A DNA stretch of 64,000 nt from Crenobacter oryzisoli (GCF_030385785.1 NZ_JAUEDK010000009.1:62001-126000), one strand, 5' to 3'. Shown: positions 42,301-52,376, numbered from the stretch's first letter. The notes: generated by a model not told the origin, from the letters alone. Numbers and translations: made by a program.

Positions 42301-43260
42301 GATCAGCGACACCCCCCCCTTCAGCACGTTGGCGCGGCTCGGTTCGACGATCACCGCCAGGTTCAAGCGCGCCTTCGGCCAGGCCGGATTGAGCGCGCGC
42401 GGGTTGATGCCACCGGCGCGCAAGTTGACGCGCTTGAGCTTCTTCAGGAGTTCCGGCGCGAAGGGATCGATCCGGCCGTCGAGCTCGACGACCACGCCCT
42501 CGCCGCGGACCTCGGCAGAGAGATGCGTATCGGTCAGGTCGCCCGACAGCCGGCTCTTGGCACTCACATCGACCTCGTCGAGCCGGCCGGCAGCGCCGAT
42601 CTGGCCGCCGAGCCTGAACGGGCGGCTGTCGGTGAGGCTCAGCTGGCCGTCGGCGCCGCCCCACGGCGTGGTGAGGCGGACCAGCGTCAGCCGGTGCCGG
42701 CCGGCGTCGTAACGGTAGCTCGCATCCACGCCGTACAGCACCGGCTCGCCCGGCAGCAGCGTCAGGCTGTCGAGCGACAGCTTGTCGACCCGCACCGACA
42801 GCGGCAGTGCCAGCGATGCGGGCAGCGTCGGCGGCGGGGTTGGGGCGGTCGGTTTGCTGATGAGGCGCAGATGGCCAAGCTCCAGCGCGCGCACGTGCAG
42901 CGTGCCCTCGAGGAGCTCGCGCGGCGCCCAGTCGAAGCGCACGCGGTCGAGGTCGACGTCGCTGCCGGTGGTGACGACGCGCACGCCGCTCAGCATGAAG
43001 CCGTCCCACAGATTGCCGCGGCTCTGTTTGACGCTGAACGCCCCCTGGCTGAACCGCCCCGCGTTATCGAGCAACCAGGCGAAGCCGCGGTCGCTGCCGG
43101 CACACCAGCCCAGCAAGCCGGCCAAGGTCAGCACCGTGAGCAGGCCGGCGGCGGCAAGCCAGTAGCCCAAGAAGCGGCGTGACGGCCGTTGAGGCGGTGG
43201 GGTCTCGGGTGGTAGAGCCGGGTTCGGGCCGGCGTCCTGTGGATCGTGGATATCGGTCAT
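39400..43260 (-). CDS. tamB: Translocation and assembly module protein TamB
   Basis: The 1286-residue protein has one N-terminal membrane anchor (about 30-52), a very long periplasmic beta-taco region, and the C-terminal DUF490 domain (about 950-1286, with GLIRVDAKPGYPPTANGQV and the LSWLVLGR block). It acts with TamA in outer-membrane protein insertion and phospholipid transport. It follows tamA by 10 bp. Confidence 0.95.
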   Translation of the reverse strand: MTDIHDPQDAGPNPALPPETPPPQRPSRRFLGYWLAAAGLLTVLTLAGLLGWCAGSDRGFAWLLDNAGRFSQGAFSVKQSRGNLWDGFMLSGVRVVTTGSDVDLDRVRFDWAPRELLEGTLHVRALELGHLRLISKPTAPTPPPTLPASLALPLSVRVDKLSLDSLTLLPGEPVLYGVDASYRYDAGRHRLTLVRLTTPWGGADGQLSLTDSRPFRLGGQIGAAGRLDEVDVSAKSRLSGDLTDTHLSAEVRGEGVVVELDGRIDPFAPELLKKLKRVNLRAGGINPRALNPAWPKARLNLAVIVEPSRANVLKGGVSLINQKPGSLPAGFLPLRLMTGALHLADGRLTLDTLNADVAGGSVQLTGSASQQQLALRATLAKLDMTQFHAALPKPPLSGVLSVGGSGRAPQLAVDLASGALTAKGQLALARDGTGQSRLDIARLQLAAKNGGELQLAGRLGLGAKLPIDAHAALRSANPSRFMAGWPDGKLSATLTAKGELGAGPKLAAELKLAPSTLSGAPLSGQAKLNLDGRRLSQLSASLRLADNKLDANGAWGKPGDRLRLAIDAPNLGLIGPGFAGRIAGRAELSGSTRQPVVSADLAAQRLRLPGGIAAERVQLTGNLRDAADSPFKVALDVAALRAGGLAVPTLRFLADGTRSRHTLTLDGRAEFDKHAYGVGLSAAGGLDAKMLNWRGTLSRLELNGQPGLRLLAPVTLAASAERVTFGGARLSLLGGNLTLNSLDWHHGGTLATSGRADNIALAALAALSSFVTLPVQQDLVLGADWDVVLGKNPRGQITVTRQRGDVLLPSDSRKLAAGLSTLKASVTLGGGSTQFALDVVSKYAMLSGQGALASGAALPTPRTPLSGTLRAEVPSLAAFGTLMPPSISVAGKLSANVALDGALAQPQLRGRLTGEQLAFFDRATGIRLSDGQLAAQLDGQRVVLERLRFAGGKGEVVASGVMDARDTGPNAQAKVVFNKFGVFDKPGRVLVVSGTSELGLSQTKGVVLTGKLRVDRGRIDLPKAGAPTLSDDVVVVGRKPPEPSSLGKLPITVNLELDLGDRFRFVGQGLDVTLSGLIRVDAKPGYPPTANGQVHVEKGRYKAYGQDLDIESGVISFAGPIDNPGLKVRAVRRLSPVNAGVEVTGSVSNPHINLVADEAMSERDKLSWLVLGRASSGDAKDNAALGAAAGALLAGAVNEHIGLFDDLGMTSRKARTAADGSISPAEQVVTVGKQLTRELYLGYEYGITSADQTVKMVYQLTKGWSMVLRAGQQSSSAESRYTLRFD

Positions 43261-43270
43261 GCCGCGCTCG

Positions 43271-45013
43271 TCAGAAGGCCAGGCCCAGGCTCAGGTTCCA
43301 GCGCCAGCGCTTGTCGCGCTCGGCCTGGGCGATGTCGAAAGACAGCGGTGCCACCGGGCTGAACCAGCGCGCGCCAATGCCGTAGGAATTCGCGACCGAA
43401 TAACTCTGCCAGCTGCTGGCGGCATCGCCGGCATCGCGGAACAGTGCCACCGCCCAGCTCGTCGCCACTGGAATCTGGTACTCGATGCTGCCGACCGCCA
43501 GCACCCGGCCGCCCAGCACCGAGCCGTTCGGCCCGGCCACGCCCAAACTCTGGTATTCGTAGCCGCGCACGCTATTCGGACCGCCGGTACGGAACAGCAG
43601 CGCCTCCGGCACGCTGTCGGTGTCCTTGGCCCATACCTGACCGGCCTCGACGCGGCCGATCAGCGTGCCGTACTTGCTGGCCCACGGCGTGTAGTAGCCG
43701 ACCGCGTGGGCGTAGCCGCGCACGAACTGGGTATTGGAGCCTATGCCGCCGAGCGTGGTGGATATCTTGGTGTCGACCAGGTAGCCGGAACGCGGGTGCC
43801 GCTCGTCGTCGACCGCGCGCTGGGTCCAACCGTAGGAGACGAACAACGCGTTGGAACGGCCGAGTGAGCCGTCGTCGACGATGGAGGAGCGCTCGCTCAG
43901 GTACTCCAGGCCGATGCGCGACTCGATGTTGCCGCGCTGGCGGATGCGCCAGGCGCCGCCGCTGAGCGACTCGGTGCGCAACCCCTGGATTTCGCTCTCG
44001 TCGTACTTGATGTTGACCGAGTGCGAATAGCCGTCCGCGGTGCGCGGGAAGCCGATCCCGGCCGAATAGGTCTTCTGGTCGCGCTTGACGTCGGCAAGCG
44101 CCGAGCCAATCCAGCCGCGGTTGAAGAGGTTGTACTGCTCGTAGCCGACCCGCACGCCGGGCCCTTCCACGCTGTCGTAGGTCAGGCCGAGCTCGAGCTT
44201 CTGGCGCGGCTGTTCGACCACCTCGACGTCGACCGGCACCTGGCCGTTCTGCAGCTTGCTGAAATCGGTGGTGACGATCGCGCTCTTGTAGTGGGCGTCC
44301 TGCTCGAGCGCCCCCTGGTAGTCGAGCACCTTGGACAGCTGATACGGCGAGCCCTGGTTGAAGTCGGCCATGCCGGTCGCCACCGACTTCGGGTAGCGCT
44401 GCACGCCCTTGATGGTGAGCGGGCCGAAGGTGACGCGCTGGCCGCTGTCGAAACGGGCGCTCAGCGTGGCGCGGTGCGACACCGGGTCGATCTCGGCGCG
44501 GCTCTCCGCGACCTGAGCGAGTGGAAAGCGGTCGACGGTCAGGCTGCGCAGCGCCAGTTTCTTGCTGCTGGCCCAGTCGTCCTGGCGAAAGCGTGCGCCG
44601 ATCGGCAGCGCCCATACCTCGATCAGCTTGGCGTAACGGGTCTGGAAATCCGGTTCCTGATGGATGGCGCCGTCGATGCGCAGCGTCACGTCGGTGATGA
44701 TGACCGGGAGCCCCGGTTCGACCGAGACTAGGTAGCCGCCGTCCACCTTGGCGACCTTCACCTTGGCGTCGAAGTAGCCCTCGGTCTCGAGCAGAGACCG
44801 CGCCTGTGCCGGCGCCTCGTCGACCAGCGCAGCGAGCTGCTCGGCGTCGAGGTCGGGGTTGTCACGCTCGTTCGCAAGGTCGAGGTGCTCGGTCAACAGC
44901 TTCACCAGATCGCTGTCGGGCGCGTCGACGCGCACCGTGTAGGCGGCCAGCGCGGGCGCACCGTAGCAGGCGAGCGCCAGCACGGCAAACGGGAGAAAAC
45001 GGCGTGGCAGCAT
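43271..45013 (-). CDS. tamA: TamA, BamA-family outer-membrane protein
   Basis: The 580-residue protein has a signal peptide (ending GAPALA-AY), POTRA repeats to about residue 250, and a 16-strand barrel ending in SLGLAF with terminal Phe. The loop motif VRGYEYQSLG is typical of the Omp85 family. It partners with TamB. The start at 45013 lacks a strong ribosome site. Confidence 0.93.
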   Translation of the reverse strand: MLPRRFLPFAVLALACYGAPALAAYTVRVDAPDSDLVKLLTEHLDLANERDNPDLDAEQLAALVDEAPAQARSLLETEGYFDAKVKVAKVDGGYLVSVEPGLPVIITDVTLRIDGAIHQEPDFQTRYAKLIEVWALPIGARFRQDDWASSKKLALRSLTVDRFPLAQVAESRAEIDPVSHRATLSARFDSGQRVTFGPLTIKGVQRYPKSVATGMADFNQGSPYQLSKVLDYQGALEQDAHYKSAIVTTDFSKLQNGQVPVDVEVVEQPRQKLELGLTYDSVEGPGVRVGYEQYNLFNRGWIGSALADVKRDQKTYSAGIGFPRTADGYSHSVNIKYDESEIQGLRTESLSGGAWRIRQRGNIESRIGLEYLSERSSIVDDGSLGRSNALFVSYGWTQRAVDDERHPRSGYLVDTKISTTLGGIGSNTQFVRGYAHAVGYYTPWASKYGTLIGRVEAGQVWAKDTDSVPEALLFRTGGPNSVRGYEYQSLGVAGPNGSVLGGRVLAVGSIEYQIPVATSWAVALFRDAGDAASSWQSYSVANSYGIGARWFSPVAPLSFDIAQAERDKRWRWNLSLGLAF

Positions 45014-45151
45014 CCGGGTTCGGTCTTGTCTATCTGCTTGAATGGTAAAGAATCGACCGGACGCTGGCGAGCGATAAGCGGCGAATGCGTCCAATTTTCG
45101 GAACATTGCGGCCGATCCACCCGTTTTGACCGGCGATGCCCCCCATCCCGC

Positions 45152-45925
45152 TTACACCGGGGTAATCGCGAGCTCGATGCCCAGCCGCGCCGTCATCTCC
45201 CGGAAACCGGCCAAATCGTAGCCGGGCCGCGACGACACCAGCGTGACGAAGGCGCCGCTGCCCGGGCGCACGTGCGGCGCCAGCGCTTCGACCACCGTGT
45301 CGGCCGGGTCGAGGCAGGTCAGCGCCGGCGCCGCAGCAGCGAAATAGTTCGCCAGCCACGGCAGGTGGGTCGACGACAGCGTAATGACATCGATATCGGC
45401 CGGCAGTTCCGCCAACTTGGCCCGCACTGCGGCAAGCGTGCCGTCCGGGTCGCTGACAAAGGCGCCGCTCTCGACCAACGCGACCAGGTCCGACGCCGCC
45501 ACCAGCTCGACCCGGCCGCCGCTGGCCTCGCCCGCCACATAGGCGCGGATCTCGGCGCTCTCCACCAGCGAGTCGACGCCGAGCACTGCGACATGGCCGG
45601 TACGCGAGGCAGCCAGCGCCTGGCGCACCGGCGGGAACACGCCGATCAGCGGAACGGCGCTCGTCGCACGCAGGTCGTCCAGCACCATCACCGACGGCGC
45701 GTTCGACGCCACCACGACTGCAGCGGGACGGTAGTCGGCCAGCCGCGCCAGCGTGCCCTGCAAGGTAGCCAGCAGCTCGGCGCGGCCCTTGCCGCCGTAG
45801 GGGAAGCTCGCCCGGTCGGCGAAGTAGACGATGTCCTGGGTGGGATAGCGCTTGGCGATCTTGCGAGCGATCTGGTAGCTGCCGATGCCAGCATCGAACA
45901 CCGCGATAGGATGGGTGAAGTTCAT
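45152..45925 (-). CDS. Glutamate-racemase homologue lacking both catalytic cysteines
   Basis: The 257-residue protein aligns with MurI/RacE: VFDAGIGS, YFADRASFPYGGK, and ITLSSTHLPW. In true glutamate racemases two cysteines act as acid/base (Cys74 and Cys185 in B. subtilis RacE). Here the same positions are Ser74 (VVASNAP) and Ser185 (LSSTHLP). Racemisation is therefore unlikely; a related role (binding, other racemase-family chemistry) is possible. GGAG box 6 nt before the ATG. Confidence 0.8.
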   Translation of the reverse strand: MNFTHPIAVFDAGIGSYQIARKIAKRYPTQDIVYFADRASFPYGGKGRAELLATLQGTLARLADYRPAAVVVASNAPSVMVLDDLRATSAVPLIGVFPPVRQALAASRTGHVAVLGVDSLVESAEIRAYVAGEASGGRVELVAASDLVALVESGAFVSDPDGTLAAVRAKLAELPADIDVITLSSTHLPWLANYFAAAAPALTCLDPADTVVEALAPHVRPGSGAFVTLVSSRPGYDLAGFREMTARLGIELAITPV

Positions 45926-46001
45926 GGGGGGCTCCGGTTCGGTCAACGTCGCCATGACGTTGGATTAACCGCCGATTATCCGCGCAGCGTCTTCGCCGAG
46001 C

Positions 46002-46032
46002 AAAAAAAGACGGCGACCCCAAGGGGTCGCCG
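46002..46032 (-). terminator. Terminator of the pyruvate dehydrogenase genes
   Basis: CGGCGACCCC, AA, GGGGTCGCCG: a perfect 10-bp stem followed on the minus strand by CTTTTTTTG. It lies 45 bp past the lpdA stop. Confidence 0.92.
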
Positions 46033-46077
46033 GTCAAGGTGAGAAGGAGGACGGTCACGCCCTCCCAATGGCAAAGC

Positions 46078-47853
46078 TTATTTCTTGCGCTGCGGCGGCA
46101 GGTCGGTGCACGAACCGTTGAACACTTCGGCAGCCATACCGATCGATTCGCCCAGCGTCGGGTGCGGGTGGATGGTCTTGCCGATGTCGTGTGCATCGCA
46201 GCCCATCTCGATCGCCAGGCAGATCTCGCCGATCATGTCGCCGGCGTGGGTGCCGACGATGCCGCCACCGATGATCTGGTGGGTCTCGGCGTCGAAGATC
46301 AGCTTGGTGAAGCCCTCGTCGCGACCGTTGGCGATCGCGCGGCCGGAAGCGGCCCACGGGAACACCGACTTTTCGATCTTGACGCCGTCCTTCTTGGCCT
46401 GCTCTTCGGTCATGCCGACCCAAGCCACTTCCGGATCGGTGTAGGCCACGCCCGGGATCACGCGCGCGTCGAAGTAGGCCTTGTGATCAGCAGCGTTCTC
46501 GGCCGCCACGTGGGCCTCATGCACCGCCTTGTGCGCCAGCATCGGCTGGCCGACCAGGTCACCGATCGCGAAGATGTGCGGCACGTTGGTGCGCATTTGC
46601 TTGTCGACCGGGATGAAGCCGCGGTCGGTCACCACCACGCCGGCGTTCTCGGCGCCGATCAGCTTGCCGTTCGGCGCGCGGCCGGCAGCCACCAGCACCA
46701 GGTCGTAGCGTTGCGGTTCCCTCGGCGCCTTCTCGCCCTCGAAGGTGACGTAGATGCCGTCTTCCTTCGCCTCGACCGCGGTGGTCTTGGTGTTGAGCAT
46801 GATGTTGTCGAAGCGGTGCTCGTTCATCTTCTGCCACACCTTGACGAGGTCGCGGTCCGGGCCCTGCATCAGGCCGTCCATCATCTCGACCACGTCCAGA
46901 CGCGCGCCCAGCGTCGAGTACACCGTGCCCATTTCAAGGCCAATGATGCCGCCGCCAATCACCAGCATCTTCTTCGGCACGAACTTCAGCTCCAGCGCGC
47001 CGGTCGAGTCGACGATGCGCGGATCTTCCGGGATGAACGGCAGCTTCACCACGCGCGAGCCCGCAGCGATGATCGCCTGGCCGAAGCGCACAACCTTCTT
47101 CTCGCCGGTCAGGTCCTTGCCATCGCCGGAGGTCAGCTGCACTTCCAGGTGGTTCGGGTCAAGGAAGGTGCCGACGCCGCGCACGGTTTCCACCTTGCGG
47201 GCCTTCGCCATGCCGGCGAGGCCGCCGGTCAGCTTGCCGATCACTTTTTCCTTGTAACCGCGAAGCTGGTCGATATCGATTTCCGGCTTGCCGAACTTGA
47301 TGCCGTTGGCTTCGAGATGCGCGACCTCATCGATCACCGCCGCGTTGTGCAGCAGCGCCTTCGACGGAATGCAGCCCACGTTCAGGCACACGCCGCCCAG
47401 GGTGGCGTAGCGCTCGACGATCACGGTCTTCAGGCCCAGGTCGGCCGAACGGAACGCGGCGGAGTAGCCGCCAGGGCCTGCGCCCAGCACCAGCACGTCG
47501 CATTCGATGTCGGCGCCGCCGGCATGGCTGGCAGCCTTCGGCGCTTCAGCCGGAGCGGCCGGCGCTGCAGCCGGGGCCGGAGCGGCGGCCTTGGGCACCT
47601 CGGCGGCAGCACCTGCCGCTTCGACGATGGCGATCACGTCGCCTTCGGACACTTTCGCGCCGACGGCAACCTTCAGTTCGACGATCTTGCCGGCGGCACT
47701 GGCCGGCACTTCCATGGTGGCTTTGTCGGTTTCCAGCGTGATCAGCGATTCTTCCACGGCCACGGTGTCGCCGACCTTGACGAAGACTTCGATCACGTCG
47801 ACGCCGCTGTGGCCGCCGATGTCCGGAACCTTGAGTTCGATGGTGTTGCTCAT
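46078..47853 (-). CDS. lpdA: Dihydrolipoyl dehydrogenase with N-terminal lipoyl domain
   Basis: The 591-residue E3 component has a lipoyl domain (1-80, lipoyl-Lys in [10 protein letters not shown]), an Ala/Pro linker, and the FAD oxidoreductase: [12 protein letters not shown], redox disulfide [16 protein letters not shown] motif [10 protein letters not shown], and His/Glu pair in [10 protein letters not shown]. It reoxidises the lipoyl groups of E2. The extra lipoyl domain is known from Neisseria-type complexes. Confidence 0.96.
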   Translation of the reverse strand: MSNTIELKVPDIGGHSGVDVIEVFVKVGDTVAVEESLITLETDKATMEVPASAAGKIVELKVAVGAKVSEGDVIAIVEAAGAAAEVPKAAAPAPAAAPAAPAEAPKAASHAGGADIECDVLVLGAGPGGYSAAFRSADLGLKTVIVERYATLGGVCLNVGCIPSKALLHNAAVIDEVAHLEANGIKFGKPEIDIDQLRGYKEKVIGKLTGGLAGMAKARKVETVRGVGTFLDPNHLEVQLTSGDGKDLTGEKKVVRFGQAIIAAGSRVVKLPFIPEDPRIVDSTGALELKFVPKKMLVIGGGIIGLEMGTVYSTLGARLDVVEMMDGLMQGPDRDLVKVWQKMNEHRFDNIMLNTKTTAVEAKEDGIYVTFEGEKAPREPQRYDLVLVAAGRAPNGKLIGAENAGVVVTDRGFIPVDKQMRTNVPHIFAIGDLVGQPMLAHKAVHEAHVAAENAADHKAYFDARVIPGVAYTDPEVAWVGMTEEQAKKDGVKIEKSVFPWAASGRAIANGRDEGFTKLIFDAETHQIIGGGIVGTHAGDMIGEICLAIEMGCDAHDIGKTIHPHPTLGESIGMAAEVFNGSCTDLPPQRKK

Positions 47854-47937
47854 AATCTTCCTTGCGCGGGATAAGGTGCGGGGAGCGCATCGCGCACTCC
47901 CCGGTCGTCGGTCAGGCCGTTTCGGCCAACGTCGGAC

Positions 47938-49602
47938 TTACAGCACCAGTCGGCGGATGTCGGTCAGCAGCTTGCCCAGATACACGGTGAACTTGGCAGC
48001 GGCGGCACCGTCGATCACGCGGTGGTCGAAGGACAGCGACAGCGGGCACATCAGGCGCGGCGCGAATTCCTTGCCGTTCCATACCGGCTTGATCTGCGAC
48101 TTGCACACGCCGAGGATCGCCACTTCCGGCGCATTGATGATCGGGGTGAAGCTGGAGCCACCGATGCCACCCAGGCTGGAGATGGTGAAGGTCGCGCCCT
48201 GCATGTCGGTCGGCTTGAGCTTGCCTTCGCGAGCCAGGCCGGACAGCGTGGTCAGTTCCTGGGCGATCTGCTTCAGGCCCTTCTGGTCCACGTCCTTGAT
48301 CACCGGTACCACCAGGCCGTTCGGCGTGTCGGCGGCGAAGCCGATGTGGTAGTACTGCTTGAGCACCAGGTTGTCACCGTCCAGCGAGGAGTTGAAGGTC
48401 GGGAACGCCTTCAGCGCCTCGGCGGCGGCCTTGATGATGAACGCCAGCGGCGAAATCTTCAGGCCCGACTTTTCCCATTCCTTGCCGATGTCCTTGCGGA
48501 ACGCTTCCAGCTCGGTGATGTCGCACTCGTCGTTGAACGTAACGTGCGGGATCACCACCCAGTTGCGGTGCAGGTTGGCACCAGACAGCTTCTGGATGCG
48601 GGAGAGCGGCTTGGTCTCGACCGGGCCGAACTTGGCGAAGTCGACCTTCGGCCACGGCAACAGGTCCAGGCCCGTGCCACCACCGGCAGCGGCCACCGAC
48701 GGGCCGGCCACCGGGGTCGCGCCGGAGAACACGCCCTTCACGAAGGCCTTCAGGTCGGCCTCGGTGATGCGGCCCTTGCGGCCGGTACCCTTGATCTTGG
48801 AGATGTCCACGCCCAGTTCGCGCGCCAGGTGGCGCACCGACGGGCCGGCATGCGCCTTGGCGAAGCCGGCCTCGTCGAACTGGCCGAGCACCACGCCACC
48901 GGCCGGCGCCGCGACGCTGGCGGCGACCGGGGCCGGAGCGGCCGGAGCGGCAGCCTTCGGCGCTTCGGCAGCAGCCGGGGCGGCAACAGGTGCGGCAGCC
49001 GGAGCCGGCGCAGCGGCACCCGCTGCGGCAACGCCTTCGACCACGACGATCAGGTCGCCCTGGCTGATCTTGTCGCCCACCTTGGTCTTCACTTCGACCA
49101 CGCGACCGGCGGCGGTCGCCGGCACTTCCATGGTGGCCTTGTCGGTTTCCAGCGTGATCAGCGAGTCGTCGACCTTGATCTCGTCGCCGACCTTCACCGA
49201 CACCTCGATCACGTCCACACCGCTGTGGCCGCCGATGTCCGGCACCACGATGTCGATGCGGCCGGTCGCGGCCGGGGCAGCAGCAGCCACCGGGGCCGGC
49301 GCGGCGGCCGGTACGGCTTCGGCCTTCGGCGCTTCAACGGCCGGGGCAGCAGCGGCGGCGCCGGCGGCTTCCACCAGCGCGATCACGGTGCCTTCGGACA
49401 CCTTGTCGCCGACCTTGACCAGCAGTTCCTTGACCATGCCGGCGACTTCGGCCGGCACTTCCATGGTGGCCTTGTCGGTTTCCAGCGTGATCAGCGAGTC
49501 TTCCAGCGAGATCGCTTCGCCGGCCTTGACGAAGACCTCGATCACGTCCACGTTCGCGTGCCCGCCGATATCGGGCACTTTCAATTCGATGAGATTGCTC
49601 AT
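47938..49602 (-). CDS. aceF: Pyruvate dehydrogenase E2, dihydrolipoyl acetyltransferase
   Basis: The 554-residue protein has two lipoyl domains (about 1-80 and 118-195, each with [10 protein letters not shown]), Ala/Pro-rich linkers, a peripheral-subunit-binding domain (VRHLARELGVDISKIKGTG), and the acetyltransferase core with SFDHRVIDGAAAA. It forms the core of the complex. Confidence 0.96.
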   Translation of the reverse strand: MSNLIELKVPDIGGHANVDVIEVFVKAGEAISLEDSLITLETDKATMEVPAEVAGMVKELLVKVGDKVSEGTVIALVEAAGAAAAAPAVEAPKAEAVPAAAPAPVAAAAPAATGRIDIVVPDIGGHSGVDVIEVSVKVGDEIKVDDSLITLETDKATMEVPATAAGRVVEVKTKVGDKISQGDLIVVVEGVAAAGAAAPAPAAAPVAAPAAAEAPKAAAPAAPAPVAASVAAPAGGVVLGQFDEAGFAKAHAGPSVRHLARELGVDISKIKGTGRKGRITEADLKAFVKGVFSGATPVAGPSVAAAGGGTGLDLLPWPKVDFAKFGPVETKPLSRIQKLSGANLHRNWVVIPHVTFNDECDITELEAFRKDIGKEWEKSGLKISPLAFIIKAAAEALKAFPTFNSSLDGDNLVLKQYYHIGFAADTPNGLVVPVIKDVDQKGLKQIAQELTTLSGLAREGKLKPTDMQGATFTISSLGGIGGSSFTPIINAPEVAILGVCKSQIKPVWNGKEFAPRLMCPLSLSFDHRVIDGAAAAKFTVYLGKLLTDIRRLVL

Positions 49603-49706
49603 GTCTGCGTTCTCTTTATCGGGCGGCGCACCCCGGTCGGGGGCGCCGCCACATGCATCGTGTCACGACCGCGCGGGGCAATCTGTGCCCCGCGCTCACC
49701 TGCTAC

Positions 49707-52376
49707 TTAGACCTTCCAGGACGGCTGCTTGTCGGCGTTCAGGCCGTACTTGGCGATCGCCTCGGCCACCTTGGCCGCTTCGATCTTGCCGTCGTCGGCC
49801 AGCGCCTTCAGCGCAGCCACGGCGACGTAGTAACGGTTCACCTCGAAGAACTCGCGCAGCTTCTCACGCGAGTCCGAGCGGCCGAAGCCGTCGGTGCCCA
49901 GTACCACGTAGCGGCCTGGCACGTATTCGCGCACCTGATCGGCGTAGTTGCGGATGTAGTCGGTCGCGGCGATGGTCGGGCCGGTCGAACCTTCCAGCAC
50001 CTCGGTGACGTACGGCTTCTTGGCCGCTTCGGTCGGGTGCAGCAGGTTCCAACGGGTGGCTTCCATCCCATCGCGACGCAGCAGGTTGAACGAGGTCGCA
50101 CTGTAGATGTCGGACGCGATGCCGAAGTCGTTGGCCAGCAGGTCGGCCGCGGCGATCACTTCGTTGAAGATCGTGCCCGAGCCCATCAGGTTGACGCGCA
50201 GCTTGCCGTCCCCCACCGACTTGAGCTTGTACAGACCCTTCAGGATGCCGTCTTCCGCGCCAGCCGGGATGGCCGGGTGGGCGTAGTTCTCGTTCATCAC
50301 CGTCAGGTAGTAGAACACGTCTTCCTGCTGCTCGCCGTACATGCGCTTCAGGCCGTCCTGCACGATCACCGCCACTTCGTAGGCGAAGGTCGGGTCGTAG
50401 GAGATGCAGTTCGGGATCAGGCCGGCCTGGATGTGGCTGTGGCCGTCTTCGTGCTGCAGACCCTCGCCGTTCAGCGTGGTGCGGCCGGCGGTACCGCCGA
50501 GCAGGAAGCCGCGGGCGCGCAGGTCACCGGCAGCCCAGGCGAGGTCGCCGATACGCTGGAAGCCGAACATCGAGTAGTAGATGTAGAACGGGATCATCGC
50601 GATGCCGTGGTTGGCATACGAGGTCGCCGCGGCGATCCAGGAGCTCATCGCGCCCGGCTCGTTGATGCCTTCCTGCAGGATCTGGCCGTCGACCGACTCC
50701 TTGTAGAACATCAGCTGGTCGTGGTCCTGCGGCACGTAGTTCTGACCGACGTGCGACCAGATGCCGAGCTGGCGGAACATGCCTTCCATACCGAAGGTAC
50801 GCGACTCGTCCGGCACGATCGGCACGATCTGCTTGCCGATCTGCTTGTCCTTCACCAGGGTGCCGAGCATGCGCACGAAGGCCATGGTGGTGGAGAACTC
50901 GCGATCGCCCGAGTCCTTCAGCAATGCGTCGAAGGCGGACAGTTCCGGGATCGCCAGCGGGGTGGTCACCGGGGTACGCTGCGGCAGGTAGCCGCCCAGC
51001 GCCTTGCGGCGGGCGTGCAGATACTGCATTTCCGGGCTGTCGTCGGCCGGCTTGTAGAACGGCACCGACTCCAGTTGCTCGTCGGTCAGCGGGATCTTGA
51101 AGCGGTCACGGAAGTGCTTGATGTCCTGCACGTCCATCTTCTTCTGCTGGTGCGAGGTGTTCTGTGCCTCGCCCGACGCGCCCATGCCTTCACCCTTCAC
51201 GGTCTTGGCGAGAATCACGGTCGGCTTGCCGCCGTTGTTGAAGCTGGCTGCGTGATAGGCCGCGTACACCTTGCTCGCGTCCTGGCCGCCACGGTTCAGC
51301 GCCCAGATCTCGTCGTCGGTCATGTCGGCCACGAGTTCGAGCAGTTCCGGGTACTTGCCGAAGAATTCCTTGCGCACGTAGGCGCCGTCTTTGGACTTGA
51401 AGGTCTGATAGTCGCCGTCCACGCATTCCATCATGCGCTTCTTCAGGAGACCGGTCTTGTCCTTGGCGAGCAGCGCGTCCCACTTGGCGCCCCACACCAC
51501 CTTCACGACGTTCCAGCCGGCGCCTTTGAACTCGCCTTCCAGTTCCTGAATGATCTTGCCGTTGCCGCGTACCGGGCCGTCCAGACGCTGCAGGTTGCAG
51601 TTGATCACGAACACCAGGTTATCGAGGCCTTCACGGGCGGCGACACCGATCGCGCCCAGCGATTCCGGCTCGTCCATTTCGCCGTCACCGCAGAATACCC
51701 ATACCTTGCGGCCCTTGGTCTTCGCCAGGCCGCGGTCTTCCAGGTACTTCATGAAGCGCGCCTGGTAGATCGCCATCAGCGGGCCCAGACCCATCGACAC
51801 GGTCGGGAACTGCCAGAAGTCCTTCATCAGCCACGGGTGCGGGTAGGACGACAGGCCGTGACCGTCCACTTCCTGACGGAAGTTGACCATCTGGTCTTCG
51901 GAGAGGCGGCCTTCCAGGAAGGCGCGGGCGTAGATGCCAGGAGCGGAGTGGCCCTGCACGTACACCAGGTCACCGCCGTGCTCGGCGGTCGGTGCGTGCC
52001 AGAAGTGGTTGAAGCCGATTTCGTACAGCGTCGAGGCCGACTGGAACGAGGCGATGTGACCGCCCAGGCCCTTGTCGTTGCCCTTGTTGGCGCGTACCAC
52101 GGTGGCCAGCGCGTTCCAGCGCACCAGGTTCTTCAGGCGCTCTTCGACTTTCGGGTCACCGGCCAGCGGCGCCTGACGGTCGGCCGACACGGTGTTGATG
52201 TATTCGGTGGTGGAACCCAGATCGACGTCGGCGCCGCCTTTGCGGGCGCGGTCGACCAGTTGTTCGAGCAGGTAGTGGGCGCGTTCCGGGCCATCGGATT
52301 CCAGAACGGCGGCCAGGGAATCCAGCCAGTCGCGGGTTTCTAACGGATCGATATCGCTAGGAAAGGTTGCAGCCAT
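49707..52376 (-). CDS. aceE: Pyruvate dehydrogenase E1, homodimeric
   Basis: The 889-residue thiamine-diphosphate enzyme decarboxylates pyruvate and acetylates E2. The ThDP motif is at GDGEMDEPES to NCNLQRLDGPVRGN; length matches E. coli AceE (887). AAGGATGAGAG precedes the ATG. It is the first gene of aceE-aceF-lpdA. A GC hairpin at 49621-49649 lies between aceE and aceF. Confidence 0.97.
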   Translation of the reverse strand: MAATFPSDIDPLETRDWLDSLAAVLESDGPERAHYLLEQLVDRARKGGADVDLGSTTEYINTVSADRQAPLAGDPKVEERLKNLVRWNALATVVRANKGNDKGLGGHIASFQSASTLYEIGFNHFWHAPTAEHGGDLVYVQGHSAPGIYARAFLEGRLSEDQMVNFRQEVDGHGLSSYPHPWLMKDFWQFPTVSMGLGPLMAIYQARFMKYLEDRGLAKTKGRKVWVFCGDGEMDEPESLGAIGVAAREGLDNLVFVINCNLQRLDGPVRGNGKIIQELEGEFKGAGWNVVKVVWGAKWDALLAKDKTGLLKKRMMECVDGDYQTFKSKDGAYVRKEFFGKYPELLELVADMTDDEIWALNRGGQDASKVYAAYHAASFNNGGKPTVILAKTVKGEGMGASGEAQNTSHQQKKMDVQDIKHFRDRFKIPLTDEQLESVPFYKPADDSPEMQYLHARRKALGGYLPQRTPVTTPLAIPELSAFDALLKDSGDREFSTTMAFVRMLGTLVKDKQIGKQIVPIVPDESRTFGMEGMFRQLGIWSHVGQNYVPQDHDQLMFYKESVDGQILQEGINEPGAMSSWIAAATSYANHGIAMIPFYIYYSMFGFQRIGDLAWAAGDLRARGFLLGGTAGRTTLNGEGLQHEDGHSHIQAGLIPNCISYDPTFAYEVAVIVQDGLKRMYGEQQEDVFYYLTVMNENYAHPAIPAGAEDGILKGLYKLKSVGDGKLRVNLMGSGTIFNEVIAAADLLANDFGIASDIYSATSFNLLRRDGMEATRWNLLHPTEAAKKPYVTEVLEGSTGPTIAATDYIRNYADQVREYVPGRYVVLGTDGFGRSDSREKLREFFEVNRYYVAVAALKALADDGKIEAAKVAEAIAKYGLNADKQPSWKV

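Noticed and set aside
49653-52343. Plus-strand open frame of 896 codons opposite aceE
   Set aside because: Same explanation: a shadow of the strongly biased aceE coding strand without domain features.
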